A stretch of DNA of 5,534 nt from an uncultured Eggerthellaceae bacterium. Its GTDB lineage: Bacteria; Actinomycetota; Coriobacteriia; Coriobacteriales; Eggerthellaceae. The notes beneath the pieces were generated by a model. That model was given only the letters and a program-made list of their open reading frames with translations, did no database searches and was not told the origin of the DNA. Position 1 is the stretch's first letter. Every line of letters begins with the position of its first letter. Both the position numbers and the translations under genes were made by a program. The stretch spans positions 1-5,534 of the forward strand of contig CABVEH010000093.1 of NCBI GenBank assembly GCA_902497215.1. The letters are read 5' to 3'. Positions 1-5,453 of the stretch are shown one piece after another.

Positions 1-200
1 GACAGCGCGCCACCGGTGAACAGGTCGAGCATGCTCATTGCGACGCCCGACTGCTGGTAGGCTGTGGCGAACTCGTGGAATGGGATGCCTGGCACCGGTA
101 TGTAGGCACCGAGCCTGTAGAGTGCAAGAATTCCCAGGGTGAAGAGGATCTTCTTGCGAAGCTCGGGAACCTTGAAGGCATCGATGATTGAGCTTAGCAA
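1..200 (-). CDS. secY: Preprotein translocase subunit SecY, N-terminal part (partial)
   Basis: The first 66 codons of SecY, cut by the left edge of the window. SecY is the ten-helix membrane pore of the Sec translocon, working with SecE, SecG and SecA. The readable N-terminus is [18 protein letters not shown], then the first membrane helix (about 17-33, ILFTLGILALYRLGAY) and the conserved IPVPGI turn at 34-39; MLDLFTGGAL near 57-66 fits the segment leading to the plug region. The start is a TTG at 200..198, chosen because it gives the family N-terminus MLS and no ATG is available until codon 55. It overlaps the rplO end by 7 nt; AAAGG lies about 10 nt upstream. Coupling to rplO translation is likely. 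Confidence 0.93.
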   Translation of the reverse strand, partial: MLSSIIDAFKVPELRKKILFTLGILALYRLGAYIPVPGIPFHEFATAYQQSGVAMSMLDLFTGGAL

Positions 201-642
201 GGCTCTTCAACCTTTCCGCCGGCTGCCTCGACCTTGGATTTCGCCGAAGCAGAGATCTTGTCGGTCCTGATGGTGAGCGGCTTGGTTATCTCGCCGTTGC
301 CGAGCACCTTCACGGGGACGTCCGTGCTCTTTATGACCCCCTTGGCCACGAGCGAGTCGCAGTCGACGACGTCGTTGGCCTCGAACAGGGCGTCGAGCCT
401 GTCGACGTTGACGGGCTGGTATTCCACTCGGTTGGGGTTGCGGAAGCCGGGGAGCTTCGGCAGGCGGCGCGCCAGAGGCGTCTGGCCGCCCTCGAAGCCC
501 GGCCCTTGCCGCCGCCGGGGCGCGACTTCTGGCCGTTCAGGCCGCGGCCGGCGGTCTTGCCGGTGCCGGATGCAGGGCCGCGTCCGATGCGCTTGCGCTC
601 CTTGGTGGAGTTAGGTGCCGGTCTCAGGTCTTTGATTTCCAT
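194..642 (-). CDS. rplO: 50S ribosomal protein L15, frame broken by a one-base deletion
   Basis: L15 is a 50S assembly protein that organises 23S rRNA near the 5S region. The first 47 codons read as normal L15 ([20 protein letters not shown], then the [15 protein letters not shown] core). At about 501-502 the frame shifts: the 0 frame continues as unrelated sequence and stops near 331, giving 103 residues. From that point the next frame encodes the expected [19 protein letters not shown] followed by [20 protein letters not shown], and ends VEEPC at 194. The span is 449 nt; adding one C on the coding strand (GGGCCGGG to GGGCCCGGG) gives 450 nt and a normal 149-residue protein. The start at 642 has AAAGGAG about 8 nt upstream. 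Both halves being well conserved points to a sequence error or a very recent mutation. The stop overlaps secY by 7 nt. Confidence 0.93.
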
Positions 643-659
643 GTTTCGTTCTCCTTTTC

Positions 660-680
660 GCCCCGGGCCGCGCCCGGGAC
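660..680 (-). promoter_or_regulatory. GC-only hairpin just upstream of the rplO ribosome-binding site
   Basis: CCCGGGC at 662-668 and GCCCGGG at 672-678 form a 7-bp all-GC stem with a 3-nt loop. A G-U and a G-C pair at the base extend it to 660-680 in the transcript. It ends a few bases before AAAGGAG (651-657), the rplO ribosome-binding site. No U-run follows. It may influence ribosome access to rplO or act as an mRNA end or processing structure; chance formation in GC-rich DNA is also possible. Confidence 0.4.
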
Positions 681-710
681 TCGCTTGTCGCTAACTAAGA
701 ATAACAAGTA

Positions 711-741
711 GAAGTGGAAGAGACTACAGCTCTTCCACTTC
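711..741 (-). terminator. 12-bp perfect stem-loop around the rpmD stop (candidate attenuator or terminator)
   Basis: GAAGTGGAAGAG at 711-722 and CTCTTCCACTTC at 730-741 are exact reverse complements separated by 7 nt, which include the rpmD TAG. In the transcript the 5' arm is the end of the rpmD coding sequence and the 3' arm follows the stop directly. Downstream comes UACUUGUUAUUCUUAG, rich in U but not a continuous U-run. It could be a weak intrinsic terminator or attenuator lowering rplO-secY transcription, or an mRNA processing or stability element. The structure is clear from sequence; its function is inferred. Confidence 0.5.
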
Positions 742-909
742 GACGAGATGCTTGACCTTGAAGATCATCCCGCGGACGGACTCGTTGTCGGGAAGCTCCT
801 TGGTCTTGCCGATCTTGCCGAGGCCCAGGGCCTTGAGGGTGCGGTCCTGGTCGTACTTGCGGCCGATCTGGCTCTTCACCTGGGTGAGCTTCAGCTTCTT
901 GTCTGCCAT
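724..909 (-). CDS. rpmD: 50S ribosomal protein L30
   Basis: A 61-residue bacterial-type L30. L30 is a small non-essential protein on the 50S subunit that is missing in some lineages. The sequence starts MADKKLKLTQVKSQIG, contains TLKALGLGKIGKTKELPDN (24-42) and ends MIFKVKHLVEVEEL, all typical. A strong GAAGGAGG ribosome-binding site lies inside the end of rpsE, and the start is only one base after the rpsE stop. The last codons (EVEE) form one arm of a 12-bp inverted repeat that surrounds the stop codon, an unusual placement. An 81-nt spacer separates it from rplO. Confidence 0.97.
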   Translation of the reverse strand: MADKKLKLTQVKSQIGRKYDQDRTLKALGLGKIGKTKELPDNESVRGMIFKVKHLVEVEEL

Positions 910-910
910 T

Positions 911-1435
911 CTAGGCCTCCTTCTTGCCGAAGATCTGGCCGATCTCGATGCCGCGGCGGGCAGCCACCTGCTCGGGGCTTTCCATGAGCTTCAGGCCCTC
1001 GGCGGCGGCCTTGACGATGTTCATCGCGTTGCTGGTGCCCAGCGACTTGGTGATGACGTTCTTGATGCCGGCGAGCTCCATGATGGCGCGGACCGGGCCG
1101 CCTGCCATGACGCCGGTGCCGGGGACGGCGGGCTTGATCAGCACGCGTCCTGCGCCGTAGCGTCCCATGATCTCGTGGGGCACCGAGCCGTCCTCGGTGA
1201 TCGGCACGGTGAACATGTTCTTCTTTGCGTCCTCGACGCCCTTCTTGATGGCGTTGGGCACCTCCTGGGACTTGCCCATGCCCAGACCCACCTTGCCGTT
1301 GCCGTCGCCGACGACCACGAGCGCGGTGAGCTGCATGCGGCGGCCGCCCTTGACGGTCTTGGAGACGCGGTTGATGGAAACAACGCGCTCCTCGAGCTCG
1401 GGCACCGCGGATTTGTCGTTTTGTCTACGAGCCAT
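911..1435 (-). CDS. rpsE: 30S ribosomal protein S5
   Basis: A 174-residue S5. S5 lies on the solvent side of the 30S subunit at the junction of head and body, near the mRNA entry channel, and influences decoding accuracy. The N-terminal double-stranded-RNA-binding-like domain spans roughly 14-80 with VKGGRRMQL at 28-36 and GDGNGKVGLGMGK at 43-55. The C-terminal domain has GAGRVLIKPAVPGTG at 94-108 and SLGTSN at 131-136. Many actinobacterial S5 proteins have a longer N-terminal tail; this one is short (MARRQNDKSAVPELEER). An AAAGGG sequence precedes the ATG. Its TAG is separated from the rpmD ATG by one base, which implies tight coupling. Confidence 0.98.
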   Translation of the reverse strand: MARRQNDKSAVPELEERVVSINRVSKTVKGGRRMQLTALVVVGDGNGKVGLGMGKSQEVPNAIKKGVEDAKKNMFTVPITEDGSVPHEIMGRYGAGRVLIKPAVPGTGVMAGGPVRAIMELAGIKNVITKSLGTSNAMNIVKAAAEGLKLMESPEQVAARRGIEIGQIFGKKEA

Positions 1436-1448
1436 TGCCTACCCTTTC

Positions 1449-1820
1449 CTAGAAGATCAGTCCCGCTTCGCGAGCACCATCGGCAACAGCCTTGACTCGC
1501 CCGTGATACAGATTGCCGCCGCGGTCGAACACGACGGTTGTGACGCCCTTCTCCTGCGCGAGCTTGCCGATGAGGTTGCCGAGCTGGGCAGCCCCTTCGA
1601 CGGTCGCGGCCTTGGCGCCGGTCTTCTTGAACTCCTCGCCAAGCGTGGACACGCCGCAGATGGTGGTGTGCGACACGTCGTCGATGACCTGGGCGTAGAT
1701 GTTCTTGTTGGAACGGGACACGCACAGGCGCGGACGCTCTGCGGTGCCGTTGACCTTTCCGCGCACGCGGCGGTGGCGACGGGCAAGGCCTTTCTGACTC
1801 TTGAGCTGGTTCTTCTGCAT
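1449..1820 (-). CDS. rplR: 50S ribosomal protein L18
   Basis: A 123-residue L18, a normal length. L18 binds 5S rRNA together with L5 and brings it into the central protuberance. It has a basic N-terminal tail ([14 protein letters not shown] at 10-23), then [20 protein letters not shown] at 29-48, and the C-terminal motifs FDRGG at 98-102 and YHGRVKA at 105-111, all typical of the family. The start at 1820 has an AAGGGG sequence about 7 nt upstream. rpsE follows after 13 nt. Confidence 0.98.
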   Translation of the reverse strand: MQKNQLKSQKGLARRHRRVRGKVNGTAERPRLCVSRSNKNIYAQVIDDVSHTTICGVSTLGEEFKKTGAKAATVEGAAQLGNLIGKLAQEKGVTTVVFDRGGNLYHGRVKAVADGAREAGLIF

Positions 1821-1850
1821 AAGATTCCCCTTGTTCCTAGCCTATGCGGC

Positions 1851-2390
1851 CTATTCCTTGCCTGCTTTGCCGGCCTTGCGGCGGACGTACTCTCCGACGT
1901 AGCGGATGCCTTTGCCCTTGTAGGGCTCGGGCTTGCGCCACTTGCGGATGTCGGCCGCTATCTGGCCGACCTGTTCCTTCGACGCGCCCAGCACGTTGAT
2001 TTCCGTCTGGGAGGGAACCTCGAAGGTGATGCCGTCGGGGCACTTCACCAGCACGGGGTGCGAGTAGCCCAGCTGCAGCTCGAGGTCCTTGCCCTTGAGC
2101 GACGCGCGGTAGCCGACGCCGACCAGCTCGAGCTTCTTCTCGAAGCCCTCGCTGACGCCGTGGACCATGTTGTTGAGGAGCGAGCGGGTGAGCCCCCAGT
2201 AGGCGTTCGTCTGGCGCTCGTCGTCGGTCGGGGTGACCAGCACCTCGTCGCCCTCCTGCTTGATGACCATGGTGGGCTGGAAGGTGCGGGTGAGCTCGCC
2301 CTTCTTCCCCTTCACCGTGACGGTGGTTCCGTCGATCGTGACGTCCACGCCTGCTGGCACGTGGACTGGCATCTTGCCGATACGTGACAT
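1851..2390 (-). CDS. rplF: 50S ribosomal protein L6
   Basis: A 179-residue L6 starting [15 protein letters not shown], the standard N-terminus and length. L6 has two similar domains and lies near the factor-binding region at the base of the L7/L12 stalk, contacting the sarcin-ricin area of 23S rRNA. Conserved pieces include [10 protein letters not shown] near 28-37, the VGVGYRA segment in the middle, and [11 protein letters not shown] at 154-164 near the basic C-terminus. The start is fixed by the ribosome-binding site at 2399-2405. rplR follows after 30 nt. Confidence 0.98.
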   Translation of the reverse strand: MSRIGKMPVHVPAGVDVTIDGTTVTVKGKKGELTRTFQPTMVIKQEGDEVLVTPTDDERQTNAYWGLTRSLLNNMVHGVSEGFEKKLELVGVGYRASLKGKDLELQLGYSHPVLVKCPDGITFEVPSQTEINVLGASKEQVGQIAADIRKWRKPEPYKGKGIRYVGEYVRRKAGKAGKE

Positions 2391-2398
2391 GACAGCAG

Positions 2399-2405
2399 CC
2401 TCCTT
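2399..2405 (-). promoter_or_regulatory. Ribosome-binding site that fixes the rplF start
   Basis: AAGGAGG on the minus strand overlaps the TAA of rpsH and lies about 8 nt before the ATG at 2390. The rplF frame is open upstream to an ATG at 2453, which would add 21 residues encoded within rpsH. This site and the family N-terminus MSRIGKMPV select the shorter start. Confidence 0.85.
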
Positions 2406-2802
2406 ACCAGATGTAGGCCATGACTTCGCCGCCGATGCCAGCCTTGCGTGCATCGCGGTCGGTCATGACGCCGTTCGACGTGGATATGATTGCGGTTCCG
2501 AGGCCGCCGAGAACGCGGGGCAGGTCGTCCTTGCCCGCGTAGATTCGAAGGCCCGGCTTCGAGATGCGCTTGATCCCGCGGATGGTCTTCTGCTTGTGCG
2601 GTCCGTACTTCAAGGTCAGTTCGAGCGTCCCGCGCGGGGAGCCGTCCACGACCTCGTAGCTTTGGATGTAGCCCTCTTCGTCCATGATGCGGGCGATCTC
2701 GACCAGCTTCTTGCTCGTCGGCATCGAAACCGTCTCATGACCTGCAGTCTGTGCGTTACGCAGGCGCGTAAGCATGTCTGCAATTGGGTCGGTCATTGTC
2801 AT
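2404..2802 (-). CDS. rpsH: 30S ribosomal protein S8
   Basis: A 132-residue S8, the usual length. S8 is a primary binder of 16S helix 21 in the central domain, and in E. coli it is the translational repressor of the spc operon. The N-terminus [17 protein letters not shown] and the C-terminal signature [16 protein letters not shown] at 107-122, ending GGEVMAYIW, are diagnostic. The first ATG at 2802 is favoured over the ATG at codon 3 because AAAGGAG (2809-2815) is well spaced from it. rplF follows after 13 nt, and the rplF ribosome-binding site overlaps the rpsH stop codon. Confidence 0.98.
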   Translation of the reverse strand: MTMTDPIADMLTRLRNAQTAGHETVSMPTSKKLVEIARIMDEEGYIQSYEVVDGSPRGTLELTLKYGPHKQKTIRGIKRISKPGLRIYAGKDDLPRVLGGLGTAIISTSNGVMTDRDARKAGIGGEVMAYIW

Positions 2803-2843
2803 TTGGTTCTCCTTTGGTTCATGATGTGCTCATACATCCGGTT

Positions 2844-2866
2844 CGCCTGCACCCGTGATGCAGGCG
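2844..2866 (-). promoter_or_regulatory. Stem-loop in the rpsZ-rpsH spacer
   Basis: A perfect 8-bp inverted repeat, CGCCTGCA at 2844-2851 and TGCAGGCG at 2859-2866, with a 7-nt loop. It sits midway in the 105-nt spacer between rpsZ and rpsH, the longest spacer in the window. No U-run follows in the transcript (the next bases are AACCGG), so it is not a standard intrinsic terminator. A possible role is mRNA processing, stability, or control of S8 translation. No other gene is evident in this spacer apart from a doubtful 12-codon frame. Confidence 0.45.
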
Positions 2867-2907
2867 CCTTGCATGTCGGCCTGCCGTATGCGGCGCGCCT
2901 TCCTGGC

Positions 2908-3093
2908 CTACCAGGAGGACTTGGTGACGCCTGGCAGTTCGCCCTTGTTGGCAAGCTCCCGCAAGCAGATGCGGCAGAGGCCGAACTTGCGGTAGTAGGC
3001 ACGCGGGCGTCCGCAGCGGTTGCAGCGGTTGTGCTGACGCGTGGAATACTTCGGCTCGCGCTTTGCCTTGGCGACCATCGATTTCTTAGCCAT
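2908..3093 (-). CDS. rpsZ: 30S ribosomal protein S14, zinc-binding type (S14Z)
   Basis: A 61-residue short S14, starting [17 protein letters not shown] and ending LPGVTKSSW, the classic type-Z ending. S14 lies in the 30S head with S3 and S10. A zinc site is visible as C24-X2-C27 and C40-X2-C43 (CNRC and CRIC). This is the C+ form; many bacteria also or instead carry a longer C- form (rpsN) used under zinc limitation, and none is seen here. The gene is often annotated rpsN. A GAAGGA ribosome-binding sequence lies a few bases upstream. An out-of-frame ATG four bases before the start would encode only three residues. Confidence 0.98.
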   Translation of the reverse strand: MAKKSMVAKAKREPKYSTRQHNRCNRCGRPRAYYRKFGLCRICLRELANKGELPGVTKSSW

Positions 3094-3129
3094 GCATTCC
3101 TTCTTTCTTCTTACCAGTGCGCTTCGTGC

Positions 3130-3687
3130 TTAGTCTTCTATGGTTTTGAACGGGAAGCCCAGGGCCTTCAGCAGCTCGCGGGCGTCGTCGTCGCTCTCGG
3201 TCGAGGTGACGAACGTGATGTCCATGCCGCGGGTGCGGTCGATCTTGTCGTAGTCGATCTCGGGGAAGATCAGCTGCTCGGTGATGCCCATGGAGTAGTT
3301 GCCGTGCGAGTCGAACGACTTCGGGTTCAGGCCGCGGAAGTCGCGGACGCGCGGGATGGCCGTGGCCAGCAGGCGGTCCAGGAACTCCCACATGCGGTCG
3401 CCGCGAAGCGTGACCTTGCAGCCGATGGGCATGCCCTCGCGGATCTTGAAGCCTGCGATGGACTTCTTCGCGCGGCACACCGCCGGCTGCTGGCCCGTGA
3501 TGACGCGCATGTCGTTCATGGCGGCGTCGAGGACCTTCGAGTCGGACGCGGCGTCGCCGCAGCCCATGTTGCAGACGATCTTCATGAGGCGCGGCACCTG
3601 GTTGACGTTCTGGATGCCGAGCTGGTCCTTAAGCTGGGCCTTCAGCTCCTTGTTGTACTTTTCCTTGAGACGTGGCGTGTCTGCCAT
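3130..3687 (-). CDS. rplE: 50S ribosomal protein L5
   Basis: A 185-residue L5, within the normal length range. L5 binds 5S rRNA in the central protuberance with L18 and contacts the P-site tRNA and S13. Family segments are [14 protein letters not shown] at 33-46, [24 protein letters not shown] at 73-96 (read as two overlapping blocks), [19 protein letters not shown] at 117-135, and GMDITFVT near 154-161. The start is preceded by a repeated GGAAGGAAGGAAG purine tract, which gives a strong but unusually extended ribosome-binding region. Cysteines C39, C43, C71 and C90 are more than I expect for the family; no metal-site spacing is evident. rpsZ follows after 36 nt. Confidence 0.98.
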   Translation of the reverse strand: MADTPRLKEKYNKELKAQLKDQLGIQNVNQVPRLMKIVCNMGCGDAASDSKVLDAAMNDMRVITGQQPAVCRAKKSIAGFKIREGMPIGCKVTLRGDRMWEFLDRLLATAIPRVRDFRGLNPKSFDSHGNYSMGITEQLIFPEIDYDKIDRTRGMDITFVTSTESDDDARELLKALGFPFKTIED

Positions 3688-3716
3688 TTCCGTCTTCCTT
3701 CCTTCCGATGGATTAA

Positions 3717-3739
3717 ACGCCGGATTTCCGACCCGGCGT
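3717..3739 (-). promoter_or_regulatory. Stem-loop in the rplX-rplE spacer
   Basis: A perfect 7-bp inverted repeat: ACGCCGG at 3717-3723 and CCGGCGT at 3733-3739, with a 9-nt loop. In the transcript two further G-U pairs can extend it, and it is followed by UUUAAUCC, a U-tract too short for a convincing terminator. It lies about 30 nt before the rplE start and its GGAAGGAAGG ribosome-binding region. In E. coli, S8 represses the spc operon by binding mRNA at this same gene junction, so a feedback site is conceivable, but I cannot recognise the S8 target core here. Role unknown. Confidence 0.45.
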
Positions 3740-3776
3740 CCCTCCTACTTCCTTTTCAGAGGGCCATGTTCGGCGC

Positions 3777-4136
3777 TTAATCTATGTCGGCGCCGCATTT
3801 CTTGCAAACGCGCACCTTCTTGCCGCCGTCGATGCGGTGGCCGACGCGCGTGGGCTTGCTGCACTTGGGGCAGACGAGCATGACGTTGGACACGTGCACC
3901 GGCGCCTCGATGGACGAGATGCCTCCCTGCGGGTTCTCCTGCGTGGGGCGCATGGCCTTCTTCATCATGTTCAGCTTCTCCACGACGACTCGCTCGGTCT
4001 CGGGGACGGTGCGCAGCACCTTGCCCTCCTTGCCGGAGTCCTTGCCGCAGATGATCTTTACGTTGTCGCCCTTCTTGACGTTCAGGTGGTTGCGCACCTG
4101 GCGTGTGCTCTTAGGCTTCTGTGTCGTGAATGCCAT
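3777..4136 (-). CDS. rplX: 50S ribosomal protein L24 (four-cysteine form)
   Basis: A 119-residue L24, an early-assembly protein that binds the 5' domain of 23S rRNA near the exit tunnel. The KOW motif is clear at 21-40 ([20 protein letters not shown]), followed by [15 protein letters not shown]. The C-terminal part has paired cysteines C89/C92 and C111/C114 (CPKC and CKKC) framing a basic loop, a zinc-ribbon-like arrangement found in many bacterial L24 proteins; zinc binding is inferred. The N-terminus has about 18-20 residues before the KOW core, longer than the usual few. The ATG at 4136 is chosen because AAGGAGG lies about 8 nt upstream. An internal GTG at codon 14 has no good ribosome-binding site. 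An 89-nt spacer with a stem-loop follows. Confidence 0.97.
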   Translation of the reverse strand: MAFTTQKPKSTRQVRNHLNVKKGDNVKIICGKDSGKEGKVLRTVPETERVVVEKLNMMKKAMRPTQENPQGGISSIEAPVHVSNVMLVCPKCSKPTRVGHRIDGGKKVRVCKKCGADID

Positions 4137-4148
4137 CAGTGCGCCTCC

Positions 4149-4517
4149 TTACAGGGTCTCGGGTGCCAGGGACACGATCTTCATGTACTTCTTGTCGCGC
4201 AGCTCGCGGGCCACGGGCCCGAAGATGCGCGTGCCGCGGGGCGTGCCGTCGTTGTTGATGAGCACGCACGCGTTCTGGTCGAAGCGGATGTAGCTTCCGT
4301 CGGCGCGGCGGACTTCCTTCTTCACGCGCACGATGACGCAGCGGACCACTTCGCCCTTCTTGACGCTGCCGTTGGGGATGGCTTCCTTCACGCTGCAGAT
4401 GATCACGTCACCAAGGCCGGCGTAGCGGCGCTTCGAGCCGCCGATGACCTTGATGCACTGCACCTTGCGCGCGCCGGAGTTGTCGGCAACGTTGAGCATG
4501 GATTGCATCTGAATCAT
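4149..4517 (-). CDS. rplN: 50S ribosomal protein L14
   Basis: A 122-residue protein, the standard length for L14, one of the most conserved ribosomal proteins. It sits on the 50S face at the subunit interface, contacting 16S helix 14, and neighbours L19. Recognisable segments are [19 protein letters not shown] at the N-terminus, [15 protein letters not shown] at 36-50, [15 protein letters not shown] at 57-71 and [13 protein letters not shown] at 95-107. Further in-frame ATGs occur at codons 4 and 7, but the family begins MIQ, and an AGAGGA ribosome-binding sequence lies about 8 nt before the first ATG. rplX follows after 12 nt. Confidence 0.98.
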   Translation of the reverse strand: MIQMQSMLNVADNSGARKVQCIKVIGGSKRRYAGLGDVIICSVKEAIPNGSVKKGEVVRCVIVRVKKEVRRADGSYIRFDQNACVLINNDGTPRGTRIFGPVARELRDKKYMKIVSLAPETL

Positions 4518-4558
4518 TGCTTGTTCCTCTACTTCCTAAGGCTAGACGCGCTGCGGCG

Positions 4559-4819
4559 CTATTTGGCCTTCTCCACGATCTTCAGGAGGCGCCAGCGCTT
4601 CATCTTCGACATCGGGCGGGTCTCCATGATCTGCACGGTGTCGCCCACGCCTGCCTCGTTGCCTTCGTCATGTGCATGGTACTTCTTGGAGGTGGTCATC
4701 ATCTTGCCGTACGTAGGATGCGGCTTGCGAGACTGGACCTCTACCACGATGGTCTTGTCGTTGGTGTCGCTGACGACGACTCCCTGTCGGACCTTGCGCA
4801 TGTTGCGTTCTTCAGTCAT
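4559..4819 (-). CDS. rpsQ: 30S ribosomal protein S17
   Basis: An 86-residue OB-fold protein matching the S17 length. S17 binds 16S rRNA in the body of the 30S subunit early in assembly. Visible family stretches are [16 protein letters not shown] at 11-26, KKYHAHDE at 45-52 and the signature [18 protein letters not shown] at 59-76. The start at 4819 is preceded by an AAAGGGTGG-like sequence about 7-8 nt away. A second in-frame ATG at codon 7 (4801) gives MRKVRQG, also a plausible S17 start, but it has weaker upstream sequence. rplN begins 41 nt downstream, with only a ribosome-binding site recognisable in that gap. Confidence 0.97.
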   Translation of the reverse strand: MTEERNMRKVRQGVVVSDTNDKTIVVEVQSRKPHPTYGKMMTTSKKYHAHDEGNEAGVGDTVQIMETRPMSKMKRWRLLKIVEKAK

Positions 4820-4836
4820 CTTTCAACCACCCTTTC

Positions 4837-5031
4837 CTATGCGCTCAGCTCGCGAGCATGCATCTCGGTAAGGATGCGCGCGATGTCCTTCTTTACCAGT
4901 TTGACCCGAGCAGTGTTGTCAAGCTGGGAAGTGGCCATCTGGAAGCGCAGGTTGAAAAGCTCCGCGCGGGCCTCCTTCAGCTTGTCGTTCAGATCCTCGG
5001 AAGTGAGCTCTCGAATCTCTGATGCCTTCAT
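4837..5031 (-). CDS. rpmC: 50S ribosomal protein L29
   Basis: A 64-residue, mostly helical and charged protein starting [15 protein letters not shown]29 is a two-helix hairpin on the solvent side of the 50S subunit, next to L23 at the polypeptide exit tunnel. The family core is visible as [16 protein letters not shown] at about 24-39, followed by [15 protein letters not shown]. The start is set by the family N-terminus and by TAATG coupling with rplP, whose stop codon it overlaps by one base. An upstream in-frame ATG at 5178 exists, but it would place about 49 extra residues inside rplP and is rejected. A purine-rich AGGA about 5 nt upstream can serve as ribosome-binding site. rpsQ follows after 17 nt. 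Confidence 0.97.
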   Translation of the reverse strand: MKASEIRELTSEDLNDKLKEARAELFNLRFQMATSQLDNTARVKLVKKDIARILTEMHARELSA

Positions 5032-5453
5032 TATTCCTGCCCTTCTGTCTGCTTGGTGACGATCTTGCACTTGATCGGAAGCTTGTTGATCGCAAGGCGG
5101 AGGGCTTCCTTGGCGGTCTCGTCGTCGACGCCGTCGATCTCGAACATGATGCGGCCGGGCTTGACCACGGCCACCCATCCTTCGGGATTGCCCTTGCCGG
5201 AGCCCATGCGGGTCTCGGCGGGCTTCGAGGTGATCGGCTTGTCGGGGAATATGGTGATCCAGACCTTGCCACCACGCTTCATATGCCTGGTGAGCGCGAC
5301 ACGGGCGGCCTCGATCTGGCGGTTGGTGATCCAGTGCGCCTCGAGCGCCTGGATGCCGTAGGACCCGTTGTTGAGACGGGTGCCGCCCTTGGCCTTGCCC
5401 TTCATGGAACCGCGCTGGACCTTGCGGTGCTTCACTCGCTTGGGACTAAGCAT
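5031..5453 (-). CDS. rplP: 50S ribosomal protein L16
   Basis: A 140-residue protein, the usual length for L16, beginning [12 protein letters not shown]16 sits at the base of the central protuberance of the 50S subunit near the A-site tRNA elbow and the peptidyl-transferase centre, and is a late-assembly protein. Family motifs are seen in order: [10 protein letters not shown] at about 42-51, [11 protein letters not shown] at 64-73, RMGSGKG at 82-88 and WVAVVKPGR at 93-101. The ATG overlaps the rpsC stop by one base, and an AGGGGG ribosome-binding sequence lies inside the end of rpsC about 8 nt upstream. Its own TAA shares one base with the rpmC ATG. Nothing is unusual in length or sequence. 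Confidence 0.98.
   Translation of the reverse strand: MLSPKRVKHRKVQRGSMKGKAKGGTRLNNGSYGIQALEAHWITNRQIEAARVALTRHMKRGGKVWITIFPDKPITSKPAETRMGSGKGNPEGWVAVVKPGRIMFEIDGVDDETAKEALRLAINKLPIKCKIVTKQTEGQE

Noticed and set aside
494..510. Programmed -1 frameshifting in rplO
   Set aside because: The site GGC AAG GGC CGG GCT contains no X-XXY-YYZ slippery heptamer in the 0 frame, and frameshifting is not known for L15. A missing base explains the data more simply.
690..720. An internal promoter for rplO-secY, with TGTTATTCT resembling an extended -10
   Set aside because: The hexamer TATTCT matches only 4 of 6 consensus bases and the sequence at the -35 distance is poor, so it is not listed as a feature.
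2391..2453. Longer L6 beginning at 2453
   Set aside because: The added residues are encoded inside rpsH, do not resemble L6, and the strong ribosome-binding site at 2399-2405 serves the MSRIGK start.
3086..3097. Three-codon frame ATG CAT GGC TAA overlapping the rpsZ start
   Set aside because: It is too short to judge and is probably a chance result of GCATGCAT-like sequence around the true start.
3779..4136. Four-cysteine zinc-ribbon-like tail of L24 as a novelty
   Set aside because: CPxC...CKxC tails occur in L24 of many Gram-positive bacteria, so this is ordinary.
1167..4871. Long plus-strand open frames (1167-2387, 2233-3780, 3837-4871)
   Set aside because: They are antisense to recognised ribosomal genes, have no family resemblance, cross several gene borders, and are expected in high-GC coding DNA where stops are rare in the mirror frames.
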